Part shown: piece after piece, positions 17,301 to 25,134 of the stretch
Numbering within the stretch: the first letter of the stretch is position 1
Layout: every line of letters begins with the position of its first letter
From: an uncultured Lachnospiraceae bacterium
GTDB lineage: Bacteria; Bacillota; Clostridia; Lachnospirales; Lachnospiraceae
Reading direction: 5' to 3'
Assembly (NCBI GenBank): GCA_902476645.1
Contig: CABSEG010000005.1
Location: 1 to 64,000, forward strand
DNA length: 64,000 nucleotides
Position numbers and translations under genes: made by a program
The notes under the pieces: generated by a model
Databases searched by the model: none
What the model was told of the DNA's origin: nothing
What the model saw: the letters and a program-made list of their open reading frames with translations, nothing else

Positions 17301-19920
17301 CTACCAGGGGTATTATGTGGGAATTGACGCCATCGGAAATGGCCTGAATGTGGGGTATGCCAATGGCAGTTGGAACGATATTGCCAAGGTACCGGCGTTT
17401 ACCTATGAACCAAACAAGGATTATAAGCTGAAAATTTTAGTATGCGGCAACCAGTTTAAGGTTTACGTGGACGGAGAACTGGCGTACGAGCTGACAGATG
17501 ATAAGTTTGCCTATGGCGCAGTGGGACTTCGATCCTGGAATCAACCCTTTGAGGCCAATTCGTTTCAGGTGCGGGAATTGACAACAGAGGAAAAGGCGCT
17601 TTTTGGCGGAGAACAGGAACCACAGGAGCCGCAGGAACCGGAAGCAGTGGCGCCGGAATTTATAGATGATTTTGAAGATGCAGAAGCGTCCGCTCAGGTC
17701 TGGAGACTCTGCGGAGACCAGAGCAAGATGCATTTTATTGGCGGAAAACTCTCCATGGATTCCAGTAACAATGTAAAGGCTGTGACCGGCGAGGATGGCT
17801 GGAGAGATTATGTGGCAGAAGTTTCCATTACCCTGTCAGGTGACAGCACCCAGAACGCAGGGCTGATGTACCGGGTTTCCCAGGTAGAAGACCAGGGCTC
17901 TGACGGCTATCACGGTTACTTCTATGGAATTGGAAACAACAACGACGGCACAGGATATTTCATTTTAGGATACGCCGACGGAGGCTGGCACCAGACCAGA
18001 AGATCGAATCTTCCCGCCTTTGAGAACGGAAAAGCATATCGTCTAAAGGTGGTGGTATCCGGCGATCGGGTTGCTATTTTCCTGGATGACGAGCTGCTGA
18101 CCCGGTTTGTGGACAACCGATATTCCTATGGAAAGATCGGATTGCGTTCCTATGAAAAGCCCTTTAGCGCAGATGATGTAACGGTACGGCCCTTCACAGA
18201 AGATGATGAGGCAGTATTTGATGGAATGAGCCGCTATGTGGATGAAACTTTTGGATCCTATAAGACGATTCAGCTGAAGTTCCCGAAATTTAGTTCAACC
18301 GGAAAATACAAGATTGAGTATGGTACAGAATCCGGAAAATATACGAACGAAGTTTATAATCTCAGCCATAATGTGAGTTGGAACGGACAAAGTGTATCTT
18401 CCGATAAACTGGGATTATCTCTTCCGGAGAATAACAAGGATTACTATCTGCGGCTGATTGGATTGAATGGAAATCAGGAAACGATTATTTCCGATGAAGT
18501 TAAGGTACACACCGGAGACAAGTGGGATTTGACAGAAGAGATGGAGAAGCTCTCCGACTGCCTGGAGGAAGCAACTCAGACAGATGCGCAAGGATGCACG
18601 GAGGAATCTGTGTACCGGCTGGAATGGGCTATCCAGAATGCCGAAAAGGTGAGCCAGGAGGCAGACAGCAACCTGATTGACGTGCGTCTGGCTAAAAATT
18701 GCCTGAAGGTGGGCATGAATGAGCTGGAAAAAGAGCAGGGAGAAGTAGAAGAGGCGGACAAGACAGGCTTGCAGTTCGTATATGACCTGTATAAGGACAA
18801 GAAGGAGAGCAATTACACACCAGAGAGCTGGAAGGCATTTGCAGAGGCACTTGCCAGAGCAGAGGAATTGCTTGCGGATGAAAAGGTCAGCCAGCAAGAG
18901 GTTGACGAGGCGGCCAAAGCGCTCCAGGATGCGGCAGAAGCTCTGGTAAGTGTAGGAGGCGGACTGACAGAGGAAGACCTGAAAGAGGCTGTAGAGGCAG
19001 CAGAGGCAGCAAAAGAGGCAGCAGAAAAAGCCCAGGAGCTGGCTCAGGCGGCAAAAGAAGAGGCAGACCGGTTAGCCGGAGAAGCCGCAGAAGCACAGAA
19101 AAAAGCCGAAGAGGCATGGGAGAAAGCTCAGGATATGGCAGACGCGTCCGAGGAAGAAAAACAGGAGGCCATCGCCCAGGCTGAGGAAGCCACCAGACAG
19201 GCGGAGGCAGCCCAGAAGAAGGCCGAGGAAGCCCAGGAGGCCCTTGAGCGGGCGGAGGCAGCCAGAGACGCGGCTCTCAAGGCAGTAGAGAGTTATCAGG
19301 CTGAGGCAGAAGCCATTCGAAGCCGTCTTCAGGCAGCTAAAGATGAGATTGCCAAAGCGGAGGAAGAAGCCAGAAAGGCTAAAGAAGAGGCAGAGAGGCT
19401 GAAAAAGGAAGCTGAGGAATCTGCGAGATTGGCAGAAGAGACCTTAAAGAAGCTGCAAGAGAACAGCCAGAAGCAGGAGACGGAAGATACGGTCAAGAAG
19501 GGAGACATCTACACCGTAGGAAAACTGAAATATCAGGTAACGGATGTAAAGAAGAAGACCGTGACCGTAACAGGCGCCAAGAAGAAAGGACAAAAGACGG
19601 TTACCATACCGGCCACTGTGAAGATCCATGGAGAAAGCTACAAAGTGACGGCAGTGGCGAAGAAGGCTTTCTACAAGAACAGCAGTTTAAGAAAGGTGAC
19701 CATTGGAAAGAACGTGACGGAAATCGGAAAGAACGCCTTTGGAAACACCAGAAACTTAAAGAGCGTGGTGATCAAGACAAAGAACCTGAAGAAGGTAGGA
19801 AAGGGAGCCTTCAAGGGAGTGCACAAGAAATGTGTGATCCGGGTACCGTCTAAGAAAGCCAAGGCATATAAGAAGCTTATAAAAAAGAGTGGAATTGCCA
19901 AAACTGTGAAGGTAAAATAG
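14320..19920 (+). CDS. Giant secreted GH127-family glycosidase with LamG repeats, coiled coil and LRR tail
   Basis: A 1866-residue exported protein. A signal peptide (1-29) precedes a GH127-type catalytic region (about 45-690) of the beta-L-arabinofuranosidase family, which uses a cysteine nucleophile with a zinc site. The key residues are there: GAELC (E345, C347) and ECCFPN (C427, C428), with spacing close to E338/C340/C417/C418 of the characterised Bifidobacterium HypBA1. Then follow a beta domain (705-810), an fn3-like domain, two homologous concanavalin/LamG-like domains (about 907-1087 and 1110-1290), another fn3-like part, FIVAR (1480-1543), an Ala/Glu coiled coil (1547-1723) and a Lys-rich LRR tail (1727-1866). 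It probably releases arabinose from plant glycans or glycoproteins at the cell surface. The start follows AAAGGAG and gives the signal peptide. Confidence 0.88.
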   Translation: MKKRIMSILLSLTMIAGSCLPSMGTVFAAGEEPQVQTVAAENGERRGNLNYFSNQGKLNEDAFVQLPMGAVEAKDWLKQQLYLQKNGLTGAIHDEYPLYGPDNGWRGGSGDVWEKGPYYLRGLVSLAWVLDDEELKDKAMEWINFILDNQRDNGFMGPLSDGDGSSNSWDWWPRMVILQVIRDYYEATELEGEPDARVMPFFEKYFRYQAERLHQKPLTDWAASRGGDNIEVLLWYYNRVYSALNPTETDWIIDLALLLAGQTKSQNSGLDWNTVFNDTTVREHVVNTTQAMKTPAVLSQLPDHAQDADSLKQGIFNMGIDHGRVDNLANADEAARENYPYRGAELCSVVESLLSNEMSIRITGESWLGDQMEQTAYNNLPAGYAPDYTGHNYFQAQNQVLATHGYHEFENDHGDSCSYGALTGFECCFPNMHMGWPKFVQSMWMATKDNGLAVVAYGPNTVTAKVADGKTAVFDEVTDYPFEDTIALHYSGDTAQFPLKLRLPAWCEEPVVTVNGDRADLSVQEKGFAVVNRQWEAGDQVVVTFPMEVRASTWYNNAQAVEYGPLIFALKVEEDWRIATDDEAREIKYEPVGEFDRKEVYPASDWNYALVLDEEDLQSSFEIIKQEDVALQPFTLSNAPITMKVKAQQVPQWKLKGNVVPEPPYSPIAEDESLQTEVELVPYGCTRIRITQMPTVGTPSEDGITERTMEDAKVYEEDGVKVTEFDNVVVPYAEDYILKVSYTGSGPMALNINEKYQETVEFGGSGTYTLENLNDIVPGTNQYFDFGYGKYNNLRFYGDAVEITKIEILPVELFTEPVIKSAVLSEDGTSVTLNTNIDRGAGFYTVRYGNESRNYTMTAENFFEKGATITGLTPGEEYYFQISMLVNGVEKTSNEIKAEKPGEGEKIPSFKDDFSNAEASKEKWTVYDPNDAVQFTDGSLQVGTSPNVKIMAGSGDQIWTDYAVETTLKGPENPQRDFGVMFRCTNVTGEGADSYQGYYVGIDAIGNGLNVGYANGSWNDIAKVPAFTYEPNKDYKLKILVCGNQFKVYVDGELAYELTDDKFAYGAVGLRSWNQPFEANSFQVRELTTEEKALFGGEQEPQEPQEPEAVAPEFIDDFEDAEASAQVWRLCGDQSKMHFIGGKLSMDSSNNVKAVTGEDGWRDYVAEVSITLSGDSTQNAGLMYRVSQVEDQGSDGYHGYFYGIGNNNDGTGYFILGYADGGWHQTRRSNLPAFENGKAYRLKVVVSGDRVAIFLDDELLTRFVDNRYSYGKIGLRSYEKPFSADDVTVRPFTEDDEAVFDGMSRYVDETFGSYKTIQLKFPKFSSTGKYKIEYGTESGKYTNEVYNLSHNVSWNGQSVSSDKLGLSLPENNKDYYLRLIGLNGNQETIISDEVKVHTGDKWDLTEEMEKLSDCLEEATQTDAQGCTEESVYRLEWAIQNAEKVSQEADSNLIDVRLAKNCLKVGMNELEKEQGEVEEADKTGLQFVYDLYKDKKESNYTPESWKAFAEALARAEELLADEKVSQQEVDEAAKALQDAAEALVSVGGGLTEEDLKEAVEAAEAAKEAAEKAQELAQAAKEEADRLAGEAAEAQKKAEEAWEKAQDMADASEEEKQEAIAQAEEATRQAEAAQKKAEEAQEALERAEAARDAALKAVESYQAEAEAIRSRLQAAKDEIAKAEEEARKAKEEAERLKKEAEESARLAEETLKKLQENSQKQETEDTVKKGDIYTVGKLKYQVTDVKKKTVTVTGAKKKGQKTVTIPATVKIHGESYKVTAVAKKAFYKNSSLRKVTIGKNVTEIGKNAFGNTRNLKSVVIKTKNLKKVGKGAFKGVHKKCVIRVPSKKAKAYKKLIKKSGIAKTVKVK

Positions 19921-19938
19921 AACATACAGTTAAGTGAA

Positions 19939-19985
19939 ACATATGGCTGTCGCATGGCAAAAGAAGTTGTGCGACGGCCATATGT
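19939..19985 (+). terminator. Strong 16-base hairpin after the GH127 gene
   Basis: ACATATGGCTGTCGCA (19939-19954) pairs with TGCGACGGCCATATGT (19970-19985) with a single G-T pair. No T run follows, so it may work as an mRNA 3' stabiliser or Rho-type end rather than an intrinsic terminator. Confidence 0.5.
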
Positions 19986-20124
19986 GCGATAAGAGGAGGT
20001 ATAGATCGAGAGGACGAGAAGTTTATAAAAAACAAAACAAATGTTCGAAAAAACCTTGCGCAATAACAGGACTTGTGATACAATTAAAAGCAAACAAGTG
20101 TTCTGTATGGAGGTTGAGACGGAT

Positions 20125-21444
20125 ATGAAGTTACAGGAACGTATGGGGGTGAAGGAGAAGCTGGAAATTTTGGCGGACGCGGCAAAGTATGATGTGGCCT
20201 GCACATCCAGCGGTGTATCAAGAAGAGGAGACGGACAGGGTATGGGAAATGCGGTGACAAAGGGAATCTGCCACAGCTTTTCTGCGGACGGCAGGTGCAT
20301 TTCACTTTTAAAGATCTTGTTTACCAATGAGTGTGTCTTCGACTGCAAATATTGTCTGAACAGGGCATCCAACGATGTGCCGAGGGTTTCCTTTACACCA
20401 GAGGAAGTATGCACCCTGACAATGGAGTTTTACAGGAGAAACTATATTGAGGGGCTGTTTTTGAGCTCCGGAGTCCTCTACAGCCCTGTTTATACCATGG
20501 AGCTGCTATATCAGACGTTAAGACAGCTGCGGTGCGTTCATCATTTTCAAGGGTATATCCACGTGAAGGCCATACCCGGCGCTCCTGAGGAGCTGGTTGA
20601 GAAAACCGGGCTGCTGGCAGACAGAATGAGCGTGAATCTGGAGCTCCCAACCGCGGAGAGTCTGAAAAAACTGGCACCTCATAAGAACCGAAAGACGATT
20701 CTGACTCCTATGCGTCTGATTCAAAGAGGGATGGAGCAAAACCGCCATGAAATCGCATGCTACCGGAAGGCGCCCAGGTTCGTACCGGCGGGGCAAAGCA
20801 CGCAGATGATTATCGGAGCGACGCCGGAGAATGACTTTCAGATTGTCTCAGTGGCGGAAGCTCTGTACCGGAAGTTTCGCCTTAAACGGGTGTTTTACTC
20901 GGCCTTTGTCAATGTCAACCGGGATGCCTCCCTGCCTGCCCTGACTGGAGAGACCCCTCTGCTGCGGGAGCACCGCCTCTATCAGGCGGACTGGCTTATG
21001 CGCTTCTACGGTTTTGAGGCACGGGAACTTCTGTCCGAGAAGCGGCCTAACTTCAACGTTTTTCTGGATCCTAAGTGTGATTGGGCCCTTGGACATCTGG
21101 AAGACTTTCCTATAGAAGTGTGCAGCGCGGACTACAGGACGCTGCTGCGTGTGCCCGGAATTGGCGTCCGGTCTGCCCAGAGGATTGTTTGCGCCAGAAA
21201 GCAGGGAACCCTCACTTTTGAGCATTTGAAAAAGATGGGGGTGGTGCTAAAGAGGGCGGTGTACTTTATTACCTGCAACGGAAGGCAGATGTATCCTGTC
21301 AGGCTGGAGGAGGATTACCTTTTCAGAAATCTGATCCATACAGATCAGAGAAAAAAATATGATCTGGAACACTACCGGCAGCTGAACCTGTTTGAAGACT
21401 GGGGGATGGAGAATGCCTCCGGAAAGGGGGAGAGGATGGCGTGA
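20125..21444 (+). CDS. Putative DNA modification/repair radical SAM protein (TIGR03916-type)
   Basis: A 439-residue radical SAM enzyme. The cluster-binding motif is C70-x3-C74-x2-C77 (CVFDCKYC), preceded by the family's LEILADAAKYDVACTSSG opening. A helix-hairpin-helix segment near the C-terminus (LLRVPGIGVRSAQRIV) suggests DNA contact. The family is always found next to a DUF4130 protein, as here, where the downstream gene overlaps by four bases (GTGA). The reaction is not known; DNA repair or base modification has been proposed because DUF4130 is elsewhere fused to uracil-DNA glycosylase. The ATG at 20125 is preferred to ATG 20041 or 20107 because GGAGG (20109-20113) lies just upstream and homologues start there. 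Confidence 0.88.
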   Translation: MKLQERMGVKEKLEILADAAKYDVACTSSGVSRRGDGQGMGNAVTKGICHSFSADGRCISLLKILFTNECVFDCKYCLNRASNDVPRVSFTPEEVCTLTMEFYRRNYIEGLFLSSGVLYSPVYTMELLYQTLRQLRCVHHFQGYIHVKAIPGAPEELVEKTGLLADRMSVNLELPTAESLKKLAPHKNRKTILTPMRLIQRGMEQNRHEIACYRKAPRFVPAGQSTQMIIGATPENDFQIVSVAEALYRKFRLKRVFYSAFVNVNRDASLPALTGETPLLREHRLYQADWLMRFYGFEARELLSEKRPNFNVFLDPKCDWALGHLEDFPIEVCSADYRTLLRVPGIGVRSAQRIVCARKQGTLTFEHLKKMGVVLKRAVYFITCNGRQMYPVRLEEDYLFRNLIHTDQRKKYDLEHYRQLNLFEDWGMENASGKGERMA

Positions 21445-22208
21445 CCACGGTTTTTTGTTGTGAGGAAACCATCGATGGAATTTTAACCGGGATCTATGAA
21501 GCCTGGATGAGCGGTCTGGAACAGGATGCCGTAAAGGTGCAGACGAATCAGACGAGAAATTTAGAATTGTTTTCCTGTTACGTGCAGGTACAGACAGATC
21601 CCAAAAAGGCAGAAAAAATAGCGGAAACCTTGAGGAGGAGCCTGCCCCGGGAAAGCTGGAGGCAGATCTTCTTGGCCGCCCTCTCCGAGAATCCTGACCG
21701 GGGAGAAGCGATTTACCGTGTTTTTGTGATGGTTCTGGCTGAGCAGGGAGGGCAGAATGTGATGGAACGGCTGCAAAATCCGGACGTGTGCCGTGTGTTT
21801 GAATTGTCCAGGAGGGTGGAACATGAGAGCCACCGCTATTTGGGGTTTCTCCGGTTCCGGGAGACAGAAAACAGGATTCTGTACTCCAGGATTCATCCGG
21901 AAAACCGGGTACTGGCGGCGATCGGTGAACATTTTGCGAATCGATTTCCACAGGAACACTTTTTGATCTATGATGAGACCCACGGGGAAGTTTTGATACA
22001 CCCAAAGGGAAGAGACTGGTTTTTGGCTAAAAGCGGGAAGGAAGGGATTACGGAACCGGAAAAAGGTTCCGGAAGAGAAGCGGAATTTCAGGATTTGTGG
22101 CAGACTTTTTGCAGTACAATTGCCATAGATGAGCGCAGAAATCCGGGACTGCAAAAGCAGATGCTGCCGTTGAAATTTCGCGGATTTATGACAGAGCGCT
22201 ATGAATGA
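21441..22208 (+). CDS. DUF4130 probable DNA metabolism protein (TIGR03915-type)
   Basis: A 255-residue protein starting at GTG 21441, which overlaps the stop of the radical SAM gene (GTGA) after a GAGAGGA site, so translation is coupled. It matches the SAM-linked DUF4130 family: VFCCEETIDGILTGIYEAW near the start, RRVEHESHRYLGFLRFRE in the middle, and NRFPQEHFLIYDETHGEVL with IHPKGRDWF toward the end. In other bacteria this domain is fused to a UDG-like glycosylase. It is soluble, and its chemistry is unknown. A joint function with the radical SAM partner is well supported by gene context across Firmicutes. Confidence 0.87.
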   Translation: MTTVFCCEETIDGILTGIYEAWMSGLEQDAVKVQTNQTRNLELFSCYVQVQTDPKKAEKIAETLRRSLPRESWRQIFLAALSENPDRGEAIYRVFVMVLAEQGGQNVMERLQNPDVCRVFELSRRVEHESHRYLGFLRFRETENRILYSRIHPENRVLAAIGEHFANRFPQEHFLIYDETHGEVLIHPKGRDWFLAKSGKEGITEPEKGSGREAEFQDLWQTFCSTIAIDERRNPGLQKQMLPLKFRGFMTERYE

Positions 22209-22261
22209 CGGAGAGGATATCGAACAAAGTCGGATTTTGGAAGAACCAGGATAAAATATAT

Positions 22262-22290
22262 TTGACAAATGCTGGAATCAATGGCATAAT
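22262..22290 (+). promoter_or_regulatory. Strong promoter of the HPr-like gene
   Basis: Perfect TTGACA (22262-22267), 17-base spacer, CATAAT (22285-22290). The leader is about 65 bases. Confidence 0.75.
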
Positions 22291-22361
22291 ACGTGATGAC
22301 GCAGGGAAAGGTCTCTGCTAACTAATTAATAGAGCTGTAAATTCAGAAAGGATTTGATGCG

Positions 22362-22592
22362 ATGATGTCAGAGAGAAAAATTAAACTTACTGAACTGGAA
22401 GAGGTGAAGGAGTTTGTTCGTGCGGCTGAGCAGTGTGACTTTGACATTGATGTATTCTACAACCGGGTAATTATTGATGCAAAGTCAATTATGGGAGTTC
22501 TGAGTATGGACTTAACGCGTGAACTGACAGTAAAGTATGGCGGAAAGGATCTGCAATTTGAAAACGTGCTGAGCAAGTACGCCACTGCATAA
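22362..22592 (+). CDS. HPr-like (Crh-like) protein without the catalytic histidine
   Basis: A 76-residue member of the HPr fold. The strand/loop RVIIDAKSIMGVLSMDL aligns with the regulatory Ser46 region of HPr (Ser at residue 42 here). The position of the PTS phosphotransfer His15 appears to be Glu11 in KLTELEEVKEFVRAA, so it cannot pass phosphate to sugar permeases. This is the pattern of Bacillus Crh, which keeps only the HprK-phosphorylated Ser and acts with CcpA in catabolite repression. It is monocistronic, between a strong promoter and a strong terminator, and so is probably highly expressed. The start could be ATG 22362 or 22365; both lie after AGAAAGGA. Confidence 0.82.
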   Translation: MMSERKIKLTELEEVKEFVRAAEQCDFDIDVFYNRVIIDAKSIMGVLSMDLTRELTVKYGGKDLQFENVLSKYATA

Positions 22593-22619
22593 GAATATTA
22601 CCTTATAAATGGACGTAAG

Positions 22620-22655
22620 AAGGTCCGGAGAGTGGGAAAACTCTCCGGACCTTTT
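22620..22655 (+). terminator. Strong Rho-independent terminator
   Basis: AAGGTCCGGAGAG (22620-22632) / CTCTCCGGACCTT (22641-22653), 13 base pairs, followed by a T run. Confidence 0.9.
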
Positions 22656-22693
22656 CAAAATAAAGAGAAAGACAGGAAAAGGACGGTCTTGGA

Positions 22694-25039
22694 ATGGAAG
22701 TCATCAGAATATCGGTGCGCAGCCTGGTGGAATTTTTGCTTCGCAGCGGCAACATTGACAAACGAAGAGGTGGTTTAGCGGATAAGGAGGCTATGCAGCT
22801 GGGAAGCAAGCTTCACCGGAAAATACAAGGCAGAATGGGACCCGGATACCAGCCGGAGGTTCCTCTGAAGTATACAGAAGAGTGTGAGGGGTTTACGCTG
22901 TGCATTGAGGGAAGGGCGGATGGAATCAGTACAGAGGGGAAGGTGCCCCTGGTGGATGAGATCAAGGGTATTTACCGGGATGTATATCTGCTCAAAGAGC
23001 CGGTACCGGTACATCTGGCCCAGGCCAAGTGTTACGCCTATCTCTACGGCAGCCAGCATGGGGAGCATTCCATGCGGGTGCAGATGACTTACTGTAACCT
23101 GGAGACGGAGGAGATCCGGCAGTTTTGCCAAACCTATCCCATGGAAGAGCTGGCCCGGTGGTTTGAGGGACTGACAGAGGAGTACAAGCGGTGGTGTCGT
23201 TTTCAGGTGGCCTGGAGGCAGAGAAGGAACGCTTCTATTAAAAAGCTGGAATTTCCTTTTCCCTACCGGGAGGGGCAAAAAGAACTGGCAGCCGGTGTGT
23301 ACCGGACCATCTATCACAAGAAAAAGCTTTTTATCCAGGCGCCAACCGGGGTGGGAAAAACCTTATCCACTGTCTTTCCGGCCATAAAGGCAGTGGGAGA
23401 GGGGTTGGGAGAAAAGGTTTTTTATTTGACAGCGAAAACCATTGCCAGAACAGCGGCCGAAAAGGCCTTTGCGCTGTTAAAAAAGCAGGGACTTTCCTAT
23501 AAAACCATTACACTGACGGCCAGGGAGCGCATCTGCCCCATGGAAGAGGCAGAGTGCAATCCGGATGCCTGCCCTTATGCCAACGGCCATTTTGACCGGG
23601 TCAATGAGGCTGTCTATGAGATGGTGACCGGGGATGGCTCCTATACCAGGGATGATTTGTTGCGCCAGAGTGAAAAGTGGCAGGTCTGTCCCTTTGAGCT
23701 TTCTCTGGACGTGGCGGTTTGGATGGATGGGGTGATCTGTGATTACAATTATGTCTTTGACCCAAGAGCCCAATTAAAGCGGTTTTTTGGAGAGGGAGGA
23801 AAGGGGGAATACCTCTTTTTGATTGATGAGGCCCACAATCTGGTGGAGAGAGGAAGAGACATGTACAGTGCCTCTTTGATAAAAGAAGACTTTTTGCAGG
23901 TAAAACGAGCCGTGAAAGGACAGAGCCGGAAACTGGAAGGATTGCTCGGAAAATGCAGCCAGGTTATGCTGGAGTGGAAGCGGGAATGCGAACACTATCG
24001 GGTACTGGACCAGGTGGGAAACTTGCTGTTGCCTTTGATGAACTTAAGCGGTGCTATGGAGGAATACCTGGAGGAGGATTTTGAGGGTCAGAAAAAAGAA
24101 GAAGTTTTGGAACTGTATTTCGCGGTGCGCTTTTTCCTGGATATTTCCGAACGCCTGGATGAGCATTACGTTATATACGCGGAAAAATCCTCCGCAGAAC
24201 GGTTTCTGGTGAAGTTGTTTTGCGTGGATCCGTCCTCCAATCTGGCCTGGTGCTTGAATAAAGGAAACAGCGCCATTTTTTTCTCTGCGAACGTGCTGCC
24301 TATCGAATACTATACCAGCCTGTTAAGTGAGCAGACAGATGACTACCGGATGTATGCCAGATCTCCCTTTGCGCCGGAACACCAGCTTTTGCTCATAGGA
24401 GGGGACGTCAGCAGCAGATATACCAGACGGGGGGAACAGGAATACCGAAAGATCGCCTCCTATATTCAAAAGACGGTGCAAATCCATCCTGGTAATTATA
24501 TGGTATTTTTTCCATCCTACCGGATGATGGAGGAGATCGCAGCCTATGTGGGGGAAGGGCTGACCGCAGGGGAGCGTATTCTGATGCAAAGCGCGGGCAT
24601 GACAGAGCAGCAAAGAGAAGAATTTCTGGAGGCATTCCGGGAGGAAGAGGGAAGCCTTCTGGGATTTTGCGTCATGGGGGGGATCTTCGGGGAGGGGATC
24701 GATTTGAAGCGAAACCGCCTGATCGGCGCCATCCTGGTAGGCACTGGATTGCCTCAGATTTGCAATGAGAGAGAGATTTTAAAGCAATATTATGACGCGA
24801 GAAATCAGGACGGTTTTGCCTACGCCTACCAATATCCGGGGATGAATAAGGTGCTTCAGTCCGCAGGCAGAGTGATCCGTACCGGAGAAGACCGGGGCAT
24901 TATACTGCTTCTGGATGAGCGTTTTTTGCAGGGGAGATACCGCCGACTTTTTCCAAGGGAATGGGAGACGTATATTCCCTGCACTTTAGAAAATGTGGAA
25001 GAAAAGCTTGGAGCATTCTGGAACCAGTGGACAGACTAA
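22694..25039 (+). CDS. PD-(D/E)xK nuclease fused to an XPD/DinG-like Fe-S helicase
   Basis: A 781-residue fusion. Residues 1-170 are a RecB/Cas4-type nuclease: GRADG with D76, then VDEIKG with D88-E89-x-K91. From about residue 200 it is an SF2 helicase of the XPD/DinG/Rad3 group: Walker A APTGVGKT (about 216-223), DEAH (LIDEAHNL, about 375), and four Cys (ERIC, EEAEC, DAC, WQVC) between them that would bind a 4Fe-4S cluster. The C-terminal half has SAGRVIRTGEDRG. Such proteins unwind branched or damaged DNA, and a nuclease would let this one cut as well. It is a soluble protein. The ATG at 22694 follows AGGAAAAGGA. Role in repair is inferred; phage defence is possible but unsupported. Confidence 0.88.
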   Translation: MEVIRISVRSLVEFLLRSGNIDKRRGGLADKEAMQLGSKLHRKIQGRMGPGYQPEVPLKYTEECEGFTLCIEGRADGISTEGKVPLVDEIKGIYRDVYLLKEPVPVHLAQAKCYAYLYGSQHGEHSMRVQMTYCNLETEEIRQFCQTYPMEELARWFEGLTEEYKRWCRFQVAWRQRRNASIKKLEFPFPYREGQKELAAGVYRTIYHKKKLFIQAPTGVGKTLSTVFPAIKAVGEGLGEKVFYLTAKTIARTAAEKAFALLKKQGLSYKTITLTARERICPMEEAECNPDACPYANGHFDRVNEAVYEMVTGDGSYTRDDLLRQSEKWQVCPFELSLDVAVWMDGVICDYNYVFDPRAQLKRFFGEGGKGEYLFLIDEAHNLVERGRDMYSASLIKEDFLQVKRAVKGQSRKLEGLLGKCSQVMLEWKRECEHYRVLDQVGNLLLPLMNLSGAMEEYLEEDFEGQKKEEVLELYFAVRFFLDISERLDEHYVIYAEKSSAERFLVKLFCVDPSSNLAWCLNKGNSAIFFSANVLPIEYYTSLLSEQTDDYRMYARSPFAPEHQLLLIGGDVSSRYTRRGEQEYRKIASYIQKTVQIHPGNYMVFFPSYRMMEEIAAYVGEGLTAGERILMQSAGMTEQQREEFLEAFREEEGSLLGFCVMGGIFGEGIDLKRNRLIGAILVGTGLPQICNEREILKQYYDARNQDGFAYAYQYPGMNKVLQSAGRVIRTGEDRGIILLLDERFLQGRYRRLFPREWETYIPCTLENVEEKLGAFWNQWTD

Positions 25040-25046
25040 TTATGCC

Positions 25047-25075
25047 TTGCCAGAAAACATAGCGGGTGGTAAAAT
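25047..25075 (+). promoter_or_regulatory. Promoter of purL
   Basis: TTGCCA (25047-25052), 17-base spacer, TAAAAT (25070-25075). The leader is only about 55 bases, and no purine riboswitch is seen. Confidence 0.55.
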
Positions 25076-25134
25076 AACAGAGAAGAAAAAGCGGCGCAGC
25101 CGTACTGACTCACACACAGAGTATGGAGGATACT

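Noticed and set aside
18750..19500. Tandem DNA repeats in the coiled-coil coding part
   Set aside because: The repetition is at the level of Ala/Glu/Lys heptads with varied codons; no exact tandem unit was found by eye.
22694..25039. Part of a CRISPR or known phage-defence locus because of the Cas4-like domain
   Set aside because: No cas genes, repeats or other defence genes lie nearby; housekeeping genes flank it.
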